From positions 1,517,824 to 1,581,823 of the forward strand of contig VZTJ01003855.1 in assembly GCA_013397795.1 (NCBI GenBank): a DNA stretch of 64,000 nucleotides, read 5' to 3'. How positions within the stretch are numbered: the stretch's first letter is position 1; every line of letters starts with the position of its first letter. The translations under genes were made by a program, and so were the position numbers. Below, piece by piece: positions 26,217 to 37,700 of the stretch. The notes under the pieces were generated by a model. That model did no database searches and was not told where the DNA came from. It worked only from the letters and a program-made list of their open reading frames with translations. This DNA is from Orthonyx spaldingii. Its lineage: Eukaryota; Chordata; Aves; Passeriformes; Orthonychidae.

Positions 26217-26340
26217 TCAGACAGGTAAACAGAAGAAAATTGAATTTAAGTGACTCATCCCGAGCTACATGGGGATTCTGTAGCACAGCTGGGAACAAAC
26301 CCAGATAATCTTTCTTTCAAAGAGTTGGCAGCATTACCCA
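26217..26340 (+). mobile_element. MIR/CORE-SINE-like relic
   Basis: The segment reads like a degraded MIR-type core: 'acaggtaaac', then 'ttaagtgactcatcc', then 'tgtagcacagctgggaac' and 'aaacccagataatc', and finally a partial match to the usual end. The order and spacing follow the remembered pattern of aagtgacttgcccaaggtcacac, then gcagagctgggaatxgaacccag. An unnamed old amniote SINE or CR1-linked element with a similar core is the alternative. Confidence 0.5.
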
Positions 26341-26727
26341 CCTCATTTTATAGTCAGGTCATTGAACTCAGCCCAATGCCTCTGCTGCATTCAGAAATCT
26401 GTCTTGAATGCATCCCAGATCTGTCTCTCTTTCCCGATCCAGAAACACTTCCAGAAATCTCTCACAGCTTCTCTCAAATGCAAGTGATTCCTCTTTCTCT
26501 GCTCTTCGCAGGAATTACACAACCCCAGTAGTTTTTCTGCTCTGGCAGAGTTTTGAACTGGTTGCTTTTCTCCTGTGAGGTTGAGAGAAGCCCTTCAGCA
26601 GTCCTAGGGAGAAATTAATTACTGAAGGGAGTAATATTTCTCGTCCACTGTCTCCCACCAGTTCTAGAGGGTTCTGTCACCCAACAGCTGCATGTAATGG
26701 CTGGAGAGCTACGTGGAGTTTGTAGCA
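26341..26727. other. Unique non-coding sequence
   Basis: No gene or repeat was recognised in this interval. Confidence 0.6.
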
Positions 26728-26769
26728 AGCTTCAAAATGCAGGTCAAGAGCAGCTTCAAAATGCAGGTC
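26728..26769. repeat. 24-bp direct tandem duplication
   Basis: The 18-mer agcttcaaaatgcaggtc occurs at 26728-26745 and again, identically, at 26752-26769. Two copies with no decay suggest a recent local duplication. On the minus strand it would encode DLHFEA twice, but that frame is not otherwise protein-like. Confidence 0.9.
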
Positions 26770-29700
26770 TGTTGCTAAAGAAAAGAGGTCATAGTCCAGA
26801 GGGCAGGAGGGACATGAATGTTTTCCTCTCACCTGTTTGCTCTTGGTCTGTACCGAGATTTTAGCAGCACTGAAAGCAGCATGGAAAGCACTGCTCAGAT
26901 CCTTTCTGTGCTCCCATACCCCTGTCTGGCCCACACAAAAACACTTTGTTAATGGACATGGCTGGGAGCTCTCAGGTAACTACATGAAGAAAACAAGGAA
27001 AACAATCCCCCTTACACTTTCTATTAGAATGATTGATGCAGCTTGGAGAAGTTAAATCAGGAAAGGAGCAGGAGGAGCTGAGCAGCCCCTGAAAAGCTTC
27101 CAATGAGTTCCTGACAAATGCATTTGATTGCAACCATGGTGTGACCTTTTGGCTACAAAAGAAAGGTCTTGTGACCCTGCCCAGCTTTCCCCAGCTCGGT
27201 GTGAGCACTGAGTTTCCCTGAGGTGGGTGAACTGGTAAGACACCCAGAACTTACCAGTGTGTTCCTCCTGTTACTAACTCCCTTTGTGGGGAGCAATCCC
27301 AGGTCCGCATAATTCACCCCAGGGCTAGAGGTGCTGAAGGATGTGATGTTTCCCTGCACCTGCTGTGTTTCCCTCTGTAAATGTGGAGTCTGTGTGATGA
27401 GCTCCTCAGATGGAGTCAGACATCGTGGCCTGTGTCTGTAAAAAGCTTAATAGTACAGTGAAGAAATAAATAATCAGTATTCATATGAGGAGGAGATGGA
27501 CAGTGTGCCACTCTGCAGGGTGAATTTATGGGCCCTGCCTGTACAAGCAGACTATAAATGCAGTCAGTTACTGACATCCTGGGAATCTGCAAGCCGGTGT
27601 CTTGAATATGCACAATTTTTCAACTCCTGGGAATTGGCTTCAGTCTACTGCATGCTGGAGCTCCACTAAATTTGAGTAATTTTGGTCAATGCAACTAATC
27701 AGGTTTACTTCAGCCCAGAATCTAATCCACAATAAAGACTGGATTTAGAGTAAAGGCTTTCTCAAAGCAAAGTTCTTGTAGAGAGTTTGAGGTGATCAAA
27801 ATTTTCCCTTGCTTGCTTTTTGGTTCCTTAATCCCCAATTAATTTTTAGATCTAAACACACATGCAACTTTTTCAAAGGACTTTCAAAGGATGCTCTGAG
27901 TCACTCCAATCAGTTCTGAAGCACAAAATACCCCTTGGTTGACATTCTGAGATCATGAGCTGTGGTTATGTGTATTTCACTGTTCACATGGTAACAGAAT
28001 CAAAAGAAAATCATAACGAAATACAATGGTTGGATTCAGAAATAGGTTACAAAAACATTCTTTTGAGCAGTCCTAACAATGGAGAAGAGATGAATTTACA
28101 TTGGGCCAAATTTGTCATTGCTGCAGTGCCAATTAACTCACTGAAGTTGCGCCTTGGAATAACTCAATAATTAGGTAAAATTCTTTCAGTGAGACTTGTG
28201 CCACCCCCACCCTCCTTTCAGTGCTAACCTGAAAATTATTTGGCTGAGAAAAGCGAGGAGTTGGCATTTTTGTTAACTCTTAGTATGCCTTCAATTTCAA
28301 AATCATTAAATATTTGGTGTAAATTTGCATTAGCAATTGATATTGAAGCTGGATTTATCGGAAGAGATGAGCCTGTGATGGCTTAAAACAGAAACAGCTT
28401 CTGTTAAGGATGAGGAGAAAGGCATGAAAATGACTTAATTCTGTAGCTCTAAGCTGTCCTTTGTCTTAAAAGGTAAGAAAAGAATTACCATGGAAACGTG
28501 CTCACTTCTTCTCATAGAAAAAAGAGTTTGACTTAATTACTATGGACCTGTACTATCTTATCTTAAAATAATATCCCTGCTCCTTTTCCCAAGCAACGTA
28601 TTTATATGTGTCAGAAAGAACTGAGGAAAATGCTATCAGAAGGGAAATAAGCATTTGTCTGTGTTTAAGTCATACCTCTCACTCTGTAGCAAACATTTTT
28701 ATTGCTGTTGTGAAATTCACACCTCTCAGGAGGAAACCTTCTTATAGAATCTGCTGGTTCCTTCCAGCTCCTATAGGGGAATGTAAGCAACTGTAGCAAA
28801 TCTCTTTTAACTGGCAACAATAAAGAACAGTAATTGCACACTTTAATTTCAAATTACAAGAATGATCCTTCCTTTTCTGGAGGGAAACCTCTTCTGTGGG
28901 CCACTTTCCAGAACTAACAGCCTCATTGTCAGCAGAGAAAAGCGTGGTGGTGTCCGGATTTGCAGAGTCAGTTAGGATGTGGGGCTCAGCAGAGCTCTGG
29001 GCGCTCTCCCTGCTCTCCTCCTCTGCTTCACTCTGTTGGGCTCAGCTCAGGTGCTTGGGAAAGAGTAGAAGATTGTGGTGCCATGAATTTATCCGTGGTC
29101 TGGAGTCCAGTTGGAGCAGGGTTTGCTCCCAGAGCTGTGTCCTGTCCTGGATTACCCTGGCATTGCCCTGCTTGTGAGGTACCGCTCCCGCTGCCCTGTC
29201 CTTGCCTTCCTCCATCCTGGGATGGGATCCTACAGCTGGGAGGAGGCACAGATTCCTTCTGAGACAGCTCAGCCAGAGACCTGGCTGTGCTCCTCACACA
29301 GGAGCTTCATCCAAAGCCTGGCAGCCCCAGAGAGCGGGATCGGGGCACCCGGAGAGACTCTGACAGCCAAACCCACTCTCGGAGCATCGAACATCTCACA
29401 TCTCACACCTACAGCAGGAGCTCCCCATGTGTCTCAAAGTACTGCTCAGGCTTTTGGTGATGGAGCTTCAAAATGTTTTCTCGAGGAGCAGGCCCCAGGG
29501 AGAGTGGAGCCTGCATGGCTGGGTGATGTAGGAACAGGGTGGATCATTATTTGTCTCTCAAATAATCCTTGTTTTTCATATCACATCTGTGAGGCTTCCA
29601 GTCTTCTTCTGCAGATAGACTGCCAAGAGTTAGATCTGTGGGAGTTTGCAGCTCCCTAGAAAAAAGGCAAACAGAGAACTTTCAGTCTAAAGTAATTTAA

Positions 29701-31236
29701 TTTAGTGGAAGAAAAGCATTAAAAACCAACAAAAACAAAGTTTCCGTGAAAGGCCACAGGAAATACCTCTCCTGAAGTTCTCTACAGTAATTGTAGAACT
29801 GATTGGTCAATGCCTTTACAGCCCTAGAAATAAGCGAGATTTAATTGTTTCAAGTCAATTGCTTTTAGAACAATATACATTTGTGGCAGTCATAGACGTG
29901 TTCAGCTGCACTAGGATAAGCCCTGTTTCCATCTACTTTTCTGGTGCCTTTGCATTATAGCAGCGATCTAGAAGTTTCTCAAAATAAGTTGGAATCTACC
30001 AACATGCTTAACATAAGACGATTTAGGTGTCATTATCTTCTGACTTAGCCTGGCCATGACTTTGCCCCGTGTTTCTCAGGGCATAGAGACAGGAAGACAC
30101 CTACAGAGCAGAGAATCTGGGGAAATGGAGTTGCATGCAATGAAATTTGTAGTGTGGGTTCAGATGCGACACATTTAAATGTGAATGTACCACACAGGGA
30201 ACACGCTCCCCTGTTTCATCATCGTTACGCACCAGGAAAACTGGTACAGCCCCGTTTACATCTGGGCATCAGAGCTTTAGAAGCTTCAGCTTTCAACATT
30301 TTAATTCAGCTGGTTTTAATAATGCTCCTAACATACAAAGATCAGCTCCAACTTTACTGAGGAAAAGCTGTATTTTCTGGTATCTGCTAAGCTGTGTGTC
30401 ATGAGTTTCTGTAATAACTCCCAGGGATTAGGTTAATAGCATTACAGCTGGAAGTGTTACTTCTGGCTTTGTGAGAGACCTGTTTACAATTTACAAGGTT
30501 GGAGTGATTAGTAGTGCAGATGCAGGCTCTGCTGGTTACAAAAGCTTCTGTTGGCTGGAAAGCATAGTGGATTCATTTTTATGGAAGGAAAATACAGTAT
30601 TTTACAGTAAAAAGTGTTGCTGAATGTGGAGAATCTTGGGCTCGTTAGGGATCTATTCACAGATAGAACAGATCCATAAATTAGATGGAAATAGACATTG
30701 ATGACATGCTGCTAGGATTTCCCCCCATTCCCTGGGAGAGCAGTGTACATTCCAGAAAGTCGTGGAATGAGCTGAAAGCACTTCAGGGGCAAATCCCTGT
30801 AATCCCCACGGTGAGGGGAGTCAGGGCTCCAGGGGCTCTGTGGCACAGCAAAATGTCCTGTGTGCCATGGCTGAGAGCCTGGCAGGCAGTGCAGAGTCTG
30901 GACAGGGTTTTTGGGAGAGGAGCTGTGCCGTCCTTCATTCAGCCAGTCCACTTGGCAGGAACGTTGTGATACCTTGTCATGGTGTAGAACTTGCACAGAT
31001 AATCCCCAATTTCCACTGAGCTACTCCTGTACAGGCAGACACTTCTTGTTCTGCTCTGGACGTCTTCACATCTGCACTGGGCTCCTGGCTCCGTGGGGTC
31101 TTTCATCCTGCAACTGGATCAGACACTTCTTTCATGAAAAATGGTGCTTCAGACATTACATGCTGTCAACTAAACTAATGCTAGATATTTATTTCTGCTG
31201 AAAATTCAGATTTTCTGATCTAAAACTTTGAATCAA
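26770..31236. other. Unique non-coding sequence, GC-rich at 28.9-29.6 kb
   Basis: A plus-strand frame of 182 codons (29111-29659) is the longest in this part. It overlaps frames in other phases, starts and ends without splice context and has no recognisable domain. The sequence at 27231-27258 forms a perfect 9-bp inverted repeat. The stretch 28260-28560 is AT-rich. No exon was recognised. Confidence 0.6.
27231..27258. repeat. 9-bp inverted repeat
   Basis: Arms actggtaag (27231-27239) and cttaccagt (27250-27258) are exact complements around a 10-nt loop. By chance of sequence, each arm carries a splice-donor-like ctg|gtaag on opposite strands. Probably incidental. Confidence 0.7.
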
Positions 31237-31306
31237 ATTGAATTGGATGTGGCACTAGGTCATCTTTAAGATTCCTTCCCACCCAAGCCATTCTATGGTT
31301 CTAAGT
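31237..31306 (+). mobile_element. CR1 LINE, 3' end fragment
   Basis: The 3' terminal signature of avian CR1 is clear: 'ggcactaggtcatcttta', then 'ccttcccacccaagcc', then 'attctatggttcta', the degenerate octamer-type tail. Only about 70 bp of the element is present, consistent with the strong 5' truncation usual for CR1. Non-coding. Confidence 0.85.
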
Positions 31307-32664
31307 AAGATTGTTGCATAGCTGACAATCTCATGATGCAAAGGAGTAAATTCTCAGAGTTTTTATACTGATCTCCCTCTGTAAATTGCTGGGACTGGTA
31401 TCCTTGGCACTGCTGACTGTGTCTAACCCCACCAGAGGCCAGCTAATGCTGCCCTTCCCTCCGTGGGCTTTGTCAGCTCTCTCTGTTTTGGTGCTGTGGT
31501 TCTCTCAGTTCGGCTTCTCTGCTACTGAGTGGTTTCCAGAGATCGACATTTTCCCTCAGTGTCTATAAAATGGAAAGCTACTGATTCATACTGACTGTTC
31601 TTCAAAGCATGGGGAGGAGTGATTAGACTCTGACCACAGTGGTGAAAAGCCTTGTGTCTCATTTAGTTCCCTTTCTGCTGCATTTTTCTTAAAGATATCT
31701 TACTAGCTACAGCTTTCTATAGATAAACAGGCACTGTGCTGGAGAATTTCACACTCAGAGTGAAGCCTACAAAATTTGCATTTGTCAAATTTTACAATGA
31801 GGTGGAAAAATGTCACTCTTTACTAGGAACAAACTTGGAGGCATAATTGCTTGTAAGCAAAGCAGATCCCAAATTCATTTGGTCATGAGTTAAATCACAC
31901 TTTGGTTTTGCAGAGCGCAGCCCCCCAAAAATGTTTGGTAGCATTTGTTGGGGGTTTCATACCATCTGAAAATGTTGGTGGTACAGGATGTGACTAACAG
32001 TACAGCAAGACTCCTGAATCATCCTCACACAGCCTGTCTCTCCCCAGACTTCTGTACCTATCCAGCATTTCACTGTCAGCCTCAAACGATTCCCTGTCAC
32101 GAGGGCAGTTGTGCAAATGGTGCTCCCTTCAGCCATCCTGCCCTGCACACCGAACATTTGCGAAATAAATTGGGTCCTTCTGAAGAAGTTTAGTCTAGAG
32201 AGTGTCCTAAATTTATCCCCCAAGGTAATAAAAGACTGCATTAGTTGGAAATTCAGCCCAGCTCTCCAGGAGGCTTCCTGTCACTGCTGCTGGGAAGCTC
32301 CCATGCCAAATGGCAGCCGTGATTAAAAGCGTGACAGGCAGTGACCCTGAGTTTGCTCTTGTAGCATAGGACTTAAAAAATGCTTCAGTGAACCTCAGAG
32401 GAAAATCAGATCACAGGAGAGACTCCTGTAAATTTGCCTAGAGGAACTGAGTTGTTTGGTTTTGTTTTGTTTTTAATTCTCTACAGAATGTTATTTCTTC
32501 ATGGAAAAAAAAGATAAAGACGGCGTTGTCCCAGGGAAGGGTGGCAGTGGCACAAGGGAGGGCAGTGGGGGATGGAGGGGAATTGCAAGTGCTGTTTGTT
32601 TGCTTGGATGTGTTGTGAGGGATGTGTTGCTGATGCTTCTCGTGCCATATGGTGGAACAGCTGA

Positions 32665-32755
32665 TGGTTAAATGCTGATGCTGAAACATGATGCTGACAC
32701 AGCAGATGCTAAAACGTGATTGTGGCAAAGATGATAGCAAAACAGTGAAGGTGAA
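32665..32755 (+). repeat. Degenerate 12-17 bp tandem array
   Basis: Successive units start with gatg or gat: gatgctgaaacat (32677), gatgctgacacagca (32690), gatgctaaaacgt (32705), gattgtggcaaa (32718), gatgatagcaaaacagt (32730). Unit length drifts and identity is partial, so this may be an old minisatellite or local low complexity. Confidence 0.45.
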
Positions 32756-33246
32756 ACCCCAGTGCAGAAAATGTTGCTGATAAGAAACTTTTGATGTTTC
32801 CCTGCTAGAAATTGTATTTCTGGAGCTGGCAGTAACTGTAGTAGCCCAGACCGTGTTTGGAAGGCCAGACTGGAGAAGTGTGGGAAACCAGAAGAGTTCT
32901 CAGCTGTTTGTTAGTGGGAGACAGTGAGGCAAATGTCTTGTCTTTGCTCCATAGGGAAGGGCACAAAGCCTTCAGGAAGAAGCAAATCCACTATGAAGCT
33001 GAGTTCCCAGCTCTCCCAGTCCACCCAGCAGAGGCTGGCAGCAGCTCCGTGCTGTTCTCACAGGCACGAGAGGGGCTGGCTGCAAACCAGCAGGTTTCCA
33101 GCTGGTCACAGCGGAATAATGAGGTCATCCAGCACACACAGGCTGTTTGCTTGCTTGTCTCCCTTAGCATTTATGTATTTTTTATGGTTCTAAACACCGA
33201 GAACAAGAGTTTTAAACATTTAGTTGCAACAAAATGTGGACCGGTG

Positions 33247-33260
33247 TTTTTTTTTTTTTT
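33247..33260 (+). repeat. Poly-T tract (14 nt)
   Basis: Fourteen consecutive thymines followed by aacag. On the plus strand this looks like a polypyrimidine tract with an acceptor, but no exon-like segment follows. Confidence 0.85.
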
Positions 33261-36200
33261 AACAGGAAAAGTCATTCTGGGGTGTGCTTGCCTAAGTTTC
33301 TGAAGGATGGCTTTGACCTTATTAGCAGATATGCACTGTGATCTTGTGAGGCACAAAAATGGCATTTTGTTTATTAAGTACCCGAGTTGCTCTAGAAAAC
33401 TGAGGTAATTTAAAAAACTGGAAGAGGGCCAAATAACTTAAGTGGCAATATAAAAGTTGCAAGAAGATGTATTTTCAGAATTAAATATTCTCCACTCCAA
33501 TGATCTGTGCCCTCAGAAAATCCAGGGTAAATTGATGCCAGAATGCTGCTCAGGAAAAGCTGCTCTTGTTTCCTGCAGACCCCATTGTGTTCTGCATCGT
33601 AGATTGTTGACAGAACGTAGGTTGAATTGCAGAATATAAAATTCATACTATGAAAATGCTTTGTAATTATTTCAGTCGGCATTAACTTGCGAAAGGTCTC
33701 GCGGTCTGCGTGGGGAAGTTTGACCAGCAGCATGTGCTTGTTTGGGAAGGAGGGAGGGCGTGATCATCATCTCCCACAAACACCGAGGATGTGCAGCCTG
33801 TGAAACTGGATTAAAAGCCTTCAAATTGTAGGTTTCCTTTGAGAGTCCCAGTGTGTGTTTTGCTTGTCTGTTTGCAGCTTGCCGTGTCCTCTGAAGGGTG
33901 TGGGCTGCTGCAGGGACGGGGACTTGCTCTGTGTGTGGAACCATCTGCTGCAGGCTGGGCACACACGCTCAGGGAGCACAGACAGGTCTGGGGACACTCC
34001 TGCAGCACGGAGAAGGCACAGGGAGTGGTGAGAGATGTTGAGAAGAGCAGAGAGAAGCCGTGGCCCAGACATGGTTGAGAGCGCAGGAATTGTTTGCTAA
34101 CCACTGATCTCTAGTGTGGGTTTGAACACCTAAAAGCACCGGGCTGTGTGTGAGGAACCAGCTGATGAGACAGTGACCTGCGGGGGACCCTCTGAAGCCC
34201 TGGTCCTTCAGACACCCCTGGCTTCCCACAAGCACGGCCTGCCAGTGCATGGGTTCAGCTGCCACCTCCCAGGAGCTCTCTGTCACCTGTACAGGACTTG
34301 TTGTGTCAGGGGAAGCCACTGAAGAGTCACTGTGATGAGGGAAAGCAGAGCGAGATCTGCTGTCAGACCCTTGGACTCTGTTTTGTGCAGCAGATCTCTG
34401 GTTAAATAGTTGCTCTAGTTCACGGTTAGGGATGCAGAATCCTTCTGGGGTCTTTGTTTTGAGGAAGAGGACTCAGCAATTCTGCCCCAGGCTCTGCCTC
34501 ACCACACTGGGTCCTGAGAGGGATGTTTCAGGTTCTCTCACTGGAGAGGTGAGCAGCTTGGGCATCCCTTGGCTGGCTGGGAGTAACTTCAGGGAATCAA
34601 ATGCCAACTGTGAGTAGGAGTGCAGATTTTACGGGCTGCTACTCTTCCCTTCTGAAGTAATGAACTGTATCTATCAAATACTGTTGATGCTGGAAGTGGG
34701 TCGATAGTAGCAAGACACAGGATTTGGCCTGGATCTCATCTTTGGACAAGCCTGTGGGAAAGCAGAAAACACTTTATCTTTCCTCCAGTGAGAACCTTCA
34801 TTGTTGCACACCAAAATGTGAATGATTAATTAGTTATTTTACAGTAAATTGTAGCACTTGAGTTTATTTAGGTGGGCATTCACATCCAGCTCATATCTTT
34901 CCTGGCTCTAGGCTTGCAAACTCTTCCCCAGACCAAACCTTGATTTGGAGCTCCTCTGCAAGGTATTGTGGCGGCTGTTTTTCTTTGCTTAATCAAAGTA
35001 ACAAAAACATCCAAAAAATTTCCATTACAGAATACGATCTAGAGTCTACCAGTACTTAAGTTCAGAAAACGAGTTCCAGCATCCAGTCAGGTGTCAGCAA
35101 TGAGTCAGAAGTCTCTAGCACAGAGCCTGGGGAAAGGAACATAATGGTTGTCCCTGGGAAAGTTCATTCCAGCGTGAAAGCCTATGGTTATCAGTTCCAG
35201 AAATGTTTTTGAAAAGTAATTTGCACCCCGGTGATTTGGGAAGAGGTTCAGTGTTTGGTACCTAATAAAGATAGCTGGCATTGAAGGGGATGTTATTTTA
35301 ATTATAACATGGTGATGACATTTTCAGGAAGGGATCCCACAGAGTTCTGACTGCAGACGTTTCCATACTCACAGCACTTAAACAGCTGCCAAAGGGTTTT
35401 CATTAGTGGGTTATTTGGATACACTGTACACAGGCTTACGCTGTGCTATCACTGCTTCACAGCCCTTCTTCCACTTTCTTGGCTTCCTTGGGAAGATGAG
35501 CCAAACAGATCTGGCCGGAGCAGTGTCTCAGAATAGAAGGCGAGCGAGCACAGGGTGAGAGGGAGCACTGCAGCTCTGCCCAGGGAGAGGGCTGAGAGCA
35601 CAGCCCTGAGATCAGCAGCCCCTGTAATCCCCTCCGTGCCCAGGGTGGTCTGGGGACAGTTTTGGTGCTGCCCATGCGAGCTGGCTGGTGCAGCAAAGCC
35701 CTGCTGGAGCTGTGACTGTGCTGGGCACTGCGAACTCCAGGCTCTGTCTGCAGCACAGCTCTCGGAGTGCCCATCATGTCTGGAAATCTCACCAGTTGTG
35801 GTTTGCTGCCTTTTGCTGTGCTACTGTGACCGATTGCCAGTGACCTCGCTGGCACTGGAGCAGCTGAGGGTCTCAGGGTCCCGGCTGAGGGCATCCCTGC
35901 CCAGGGTGATGCTCTGAGGGACAGGTCCCGCTGCCACTGCTGGGCTGGGATCTGCAGCCACGCCAGGGCAAGGGCAGGGTCAGGCCCAGCCACTCGGGCC
36001 TGCACGGTCTCTTCTCCTGAGAAGGAGAGTTCTTCCCCAGCACAGCCCGGTGAGGGAGGGTTCAGGGAGCACCTGGGGCCTGTCAGAGCCCACAGCTCTG
36101 CCCAGCTCAGTTGTGCTGCTCACTCCCATCGCTGAGGAGCTTTGGCAAAAACATCACACCCCAGTCAGACTGCAGTGCTCCGCTCTGGACGTACTAGAGT

Positions 36201-36266
36201 CTCCAACCAGCAAAGCTTTATGCAAAAAAAAACCCCTGAAAATAACTCTGTGTAAATCATCATCAA

Positions 36267-36277
36267 TTTTTTTTTTT
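36267..36277 (+). repeat. Poly-T tract (11 nt)
   Basis: Homopolymer inside an AT-rich block. Confidence 0.8.
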
Positions 36278-36661
36278 ATTATTCATTAAAATAACATTAA
36301 TCATAAACCTCTTTGGTATTCATGTGGATGTAATATGTAGTTCCAAAGGAATTATGGATTAAAGGGGACTTAAGCTCAGAACACTCAGTTCTCTATGAAC
36401 ATGCTGTGTTCATTATGTTAGATTTAGTGTGAACTATTTTCTTCAGTATTATTAGAAGGGAGTAATGGTTGAGTTTCGCATTTATTTGAAAGTGATTAAA
36501 GCAAAATTTTCACCTTGAATAAAACAGCAGCAACATATTAACAATTTTTATCATGCCCACAAAAGAAATCTCTTCTCAAAAGATTGGGAATAATCCTCTG
36601 AAATCTACCTGCAGCTGATTATATTAACCCATGCGAAATACACATTTCCACCTTCACGGAA

Positions 36662-36680
36662 TTTTTTTTTTTTTTTTTTT
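36662..36680 (+). repeat. Poly-T tract (19 nt)
   Basis: The longest uninterrupted homopolymer in the window, inside an AT-rich block. Confidence 0.9.
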
Positions 36681-37564
36681 CAAATTTTACACTGTTAGGG
36701 TTGTTAATATCTCCACTCCTCACATGCACCTAGGGGTAATGTTAGGATCACTGCACATTCACTCTTCTGTTTCTGACTTCTGAAGGCCCTACATTAATAT
36801 TCTAAGACTCATTACTGATGTAAAAACTAACTGGTTTATTGAACATTGCATGTCTGGCCTCATGTCTGCATAGTACTAATTAAAAATCATGAACTTCTTT
36901 ACCAGCAGGAAGCTTTGTAAAATACGGTGTGGATTTTTGGAGGATTTAATCCCGTTTCTGTGCGTATAAACCAGAGGGCATTTTCCAGACACTTTTGTAA
37001 GTTTGAAGGTATCATTTACAGAAATAATTCCATGATGAGTGTGCTGGGTTGGGTTCTGCCCAACCCACCATTTTTCACCCCAGTACGAGACAAATTAGCT
37101 CTGGGCATGAGAGGTCTGATGACGGGACATCAGTTCAGCCCAGGGACTGTGAGGGTGTGGATCACAGCAGACCTTGCTCCTGCCCCTGAACCTGCCATGC
37201 AGTTGGGATCTTTTATTTCCCAAAGCACTCCCCTCACCTGAAGGACAGAAAGTCCACCCGATGCCCGGAGGCCAGCTCGTATTTCACCACCGAGCCTCTC
37301 CTGGTGGAGTGGAGGTTCACGTTAGGACCTCTGTGAGACAGCGTATGGGGCCATATTTTATCAGGCAGTGGATGTCTTTTCATTTTGTATTAGCCAAGTG
37401 TGTGTAATCCTAATTAAGAAATAAGTTAATCCTAATGTCAACTGGCATAAATCCTGTGAGGAGGAGTGTTTGCATTTACCAAGTGCTGCAATGTATTTGC
37501 TCGACTTTGGTCTCCGTGTCGTCCTTGTTCCTGTGCAGTCTAATCCGAGGTCAGGACAGTCATC

Positions 37565-37700
37565 AAATCATGGAATGGTTTGGGTTGGAAGTGATCTTTA
37601 AAAGTCATCCAGTCCAACTTGCACTAGTCCAGGTTGCTCAAAGCTCCATCCAAGCTCCTGACCTTGAACACCTTGCAGAGTTGTCCCACTGTCCTTGGGA
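37565..37700 (-). mobile_element. CR1 LINE fragment, antisense
   Basis: Starting from the 3' end of the element (left side), the sequence reads 'atcatggaatggtttggg', 'ttggaagtgatcttta', then 'atccagtccaactt' and 'aggttgctcaaagctcca', then 'ccttgaacacctt'. This is the complement of the standard avian CR1 3' region. About 20 bp of the expected 'ctgccatgggcaggg' segment is missing. Similarity becomes uncertain beyond about 37700. Confidence 0.85.

Larger units (their letters stand above)
31307..37564. other. Unique sequence with GC-rich and AT-rich blocks
   Basis: No gene was recognised. The stretch 35457-36060 is GC-rich with long frames on both strands (182 codons minus, 120 codons plus). Neither resembles a known protein. 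The stretch 36260-36920 is AT-rich and complex and could be conserved non-coding DNA. A degenerate repeat at 32665-32755 and T tracts are listed separately. Confidence 0.6.

Noticed and set aside
29111..29659. 182-codon plus-strand open frame
   Set aside because: Overlapping frames in other phases, no domain, no splice sites or polyadenylation context.
31921..31954. Imperfect cccccaaaaatg / catttgttggggg hairpin
   Set aside because: Contains two internal mismatches and low-complexity arms; near chance expectation.
35457..36005. 182-codon minus-strand open frame
   Set aside because: GC-rich DNA with frames open on both strands; Ala/Pro/Ser/Arg-rich translation without domain or splice context.
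37040..37420. Possible LTR (tgtgctgggttggg start, internal short palindrome gggttgggttctgcccaaccc)
   Set aside because: No paired LTR, no polyadenylation/TATA arrangement, no primer-binding site and no retroviral open frame nearby.
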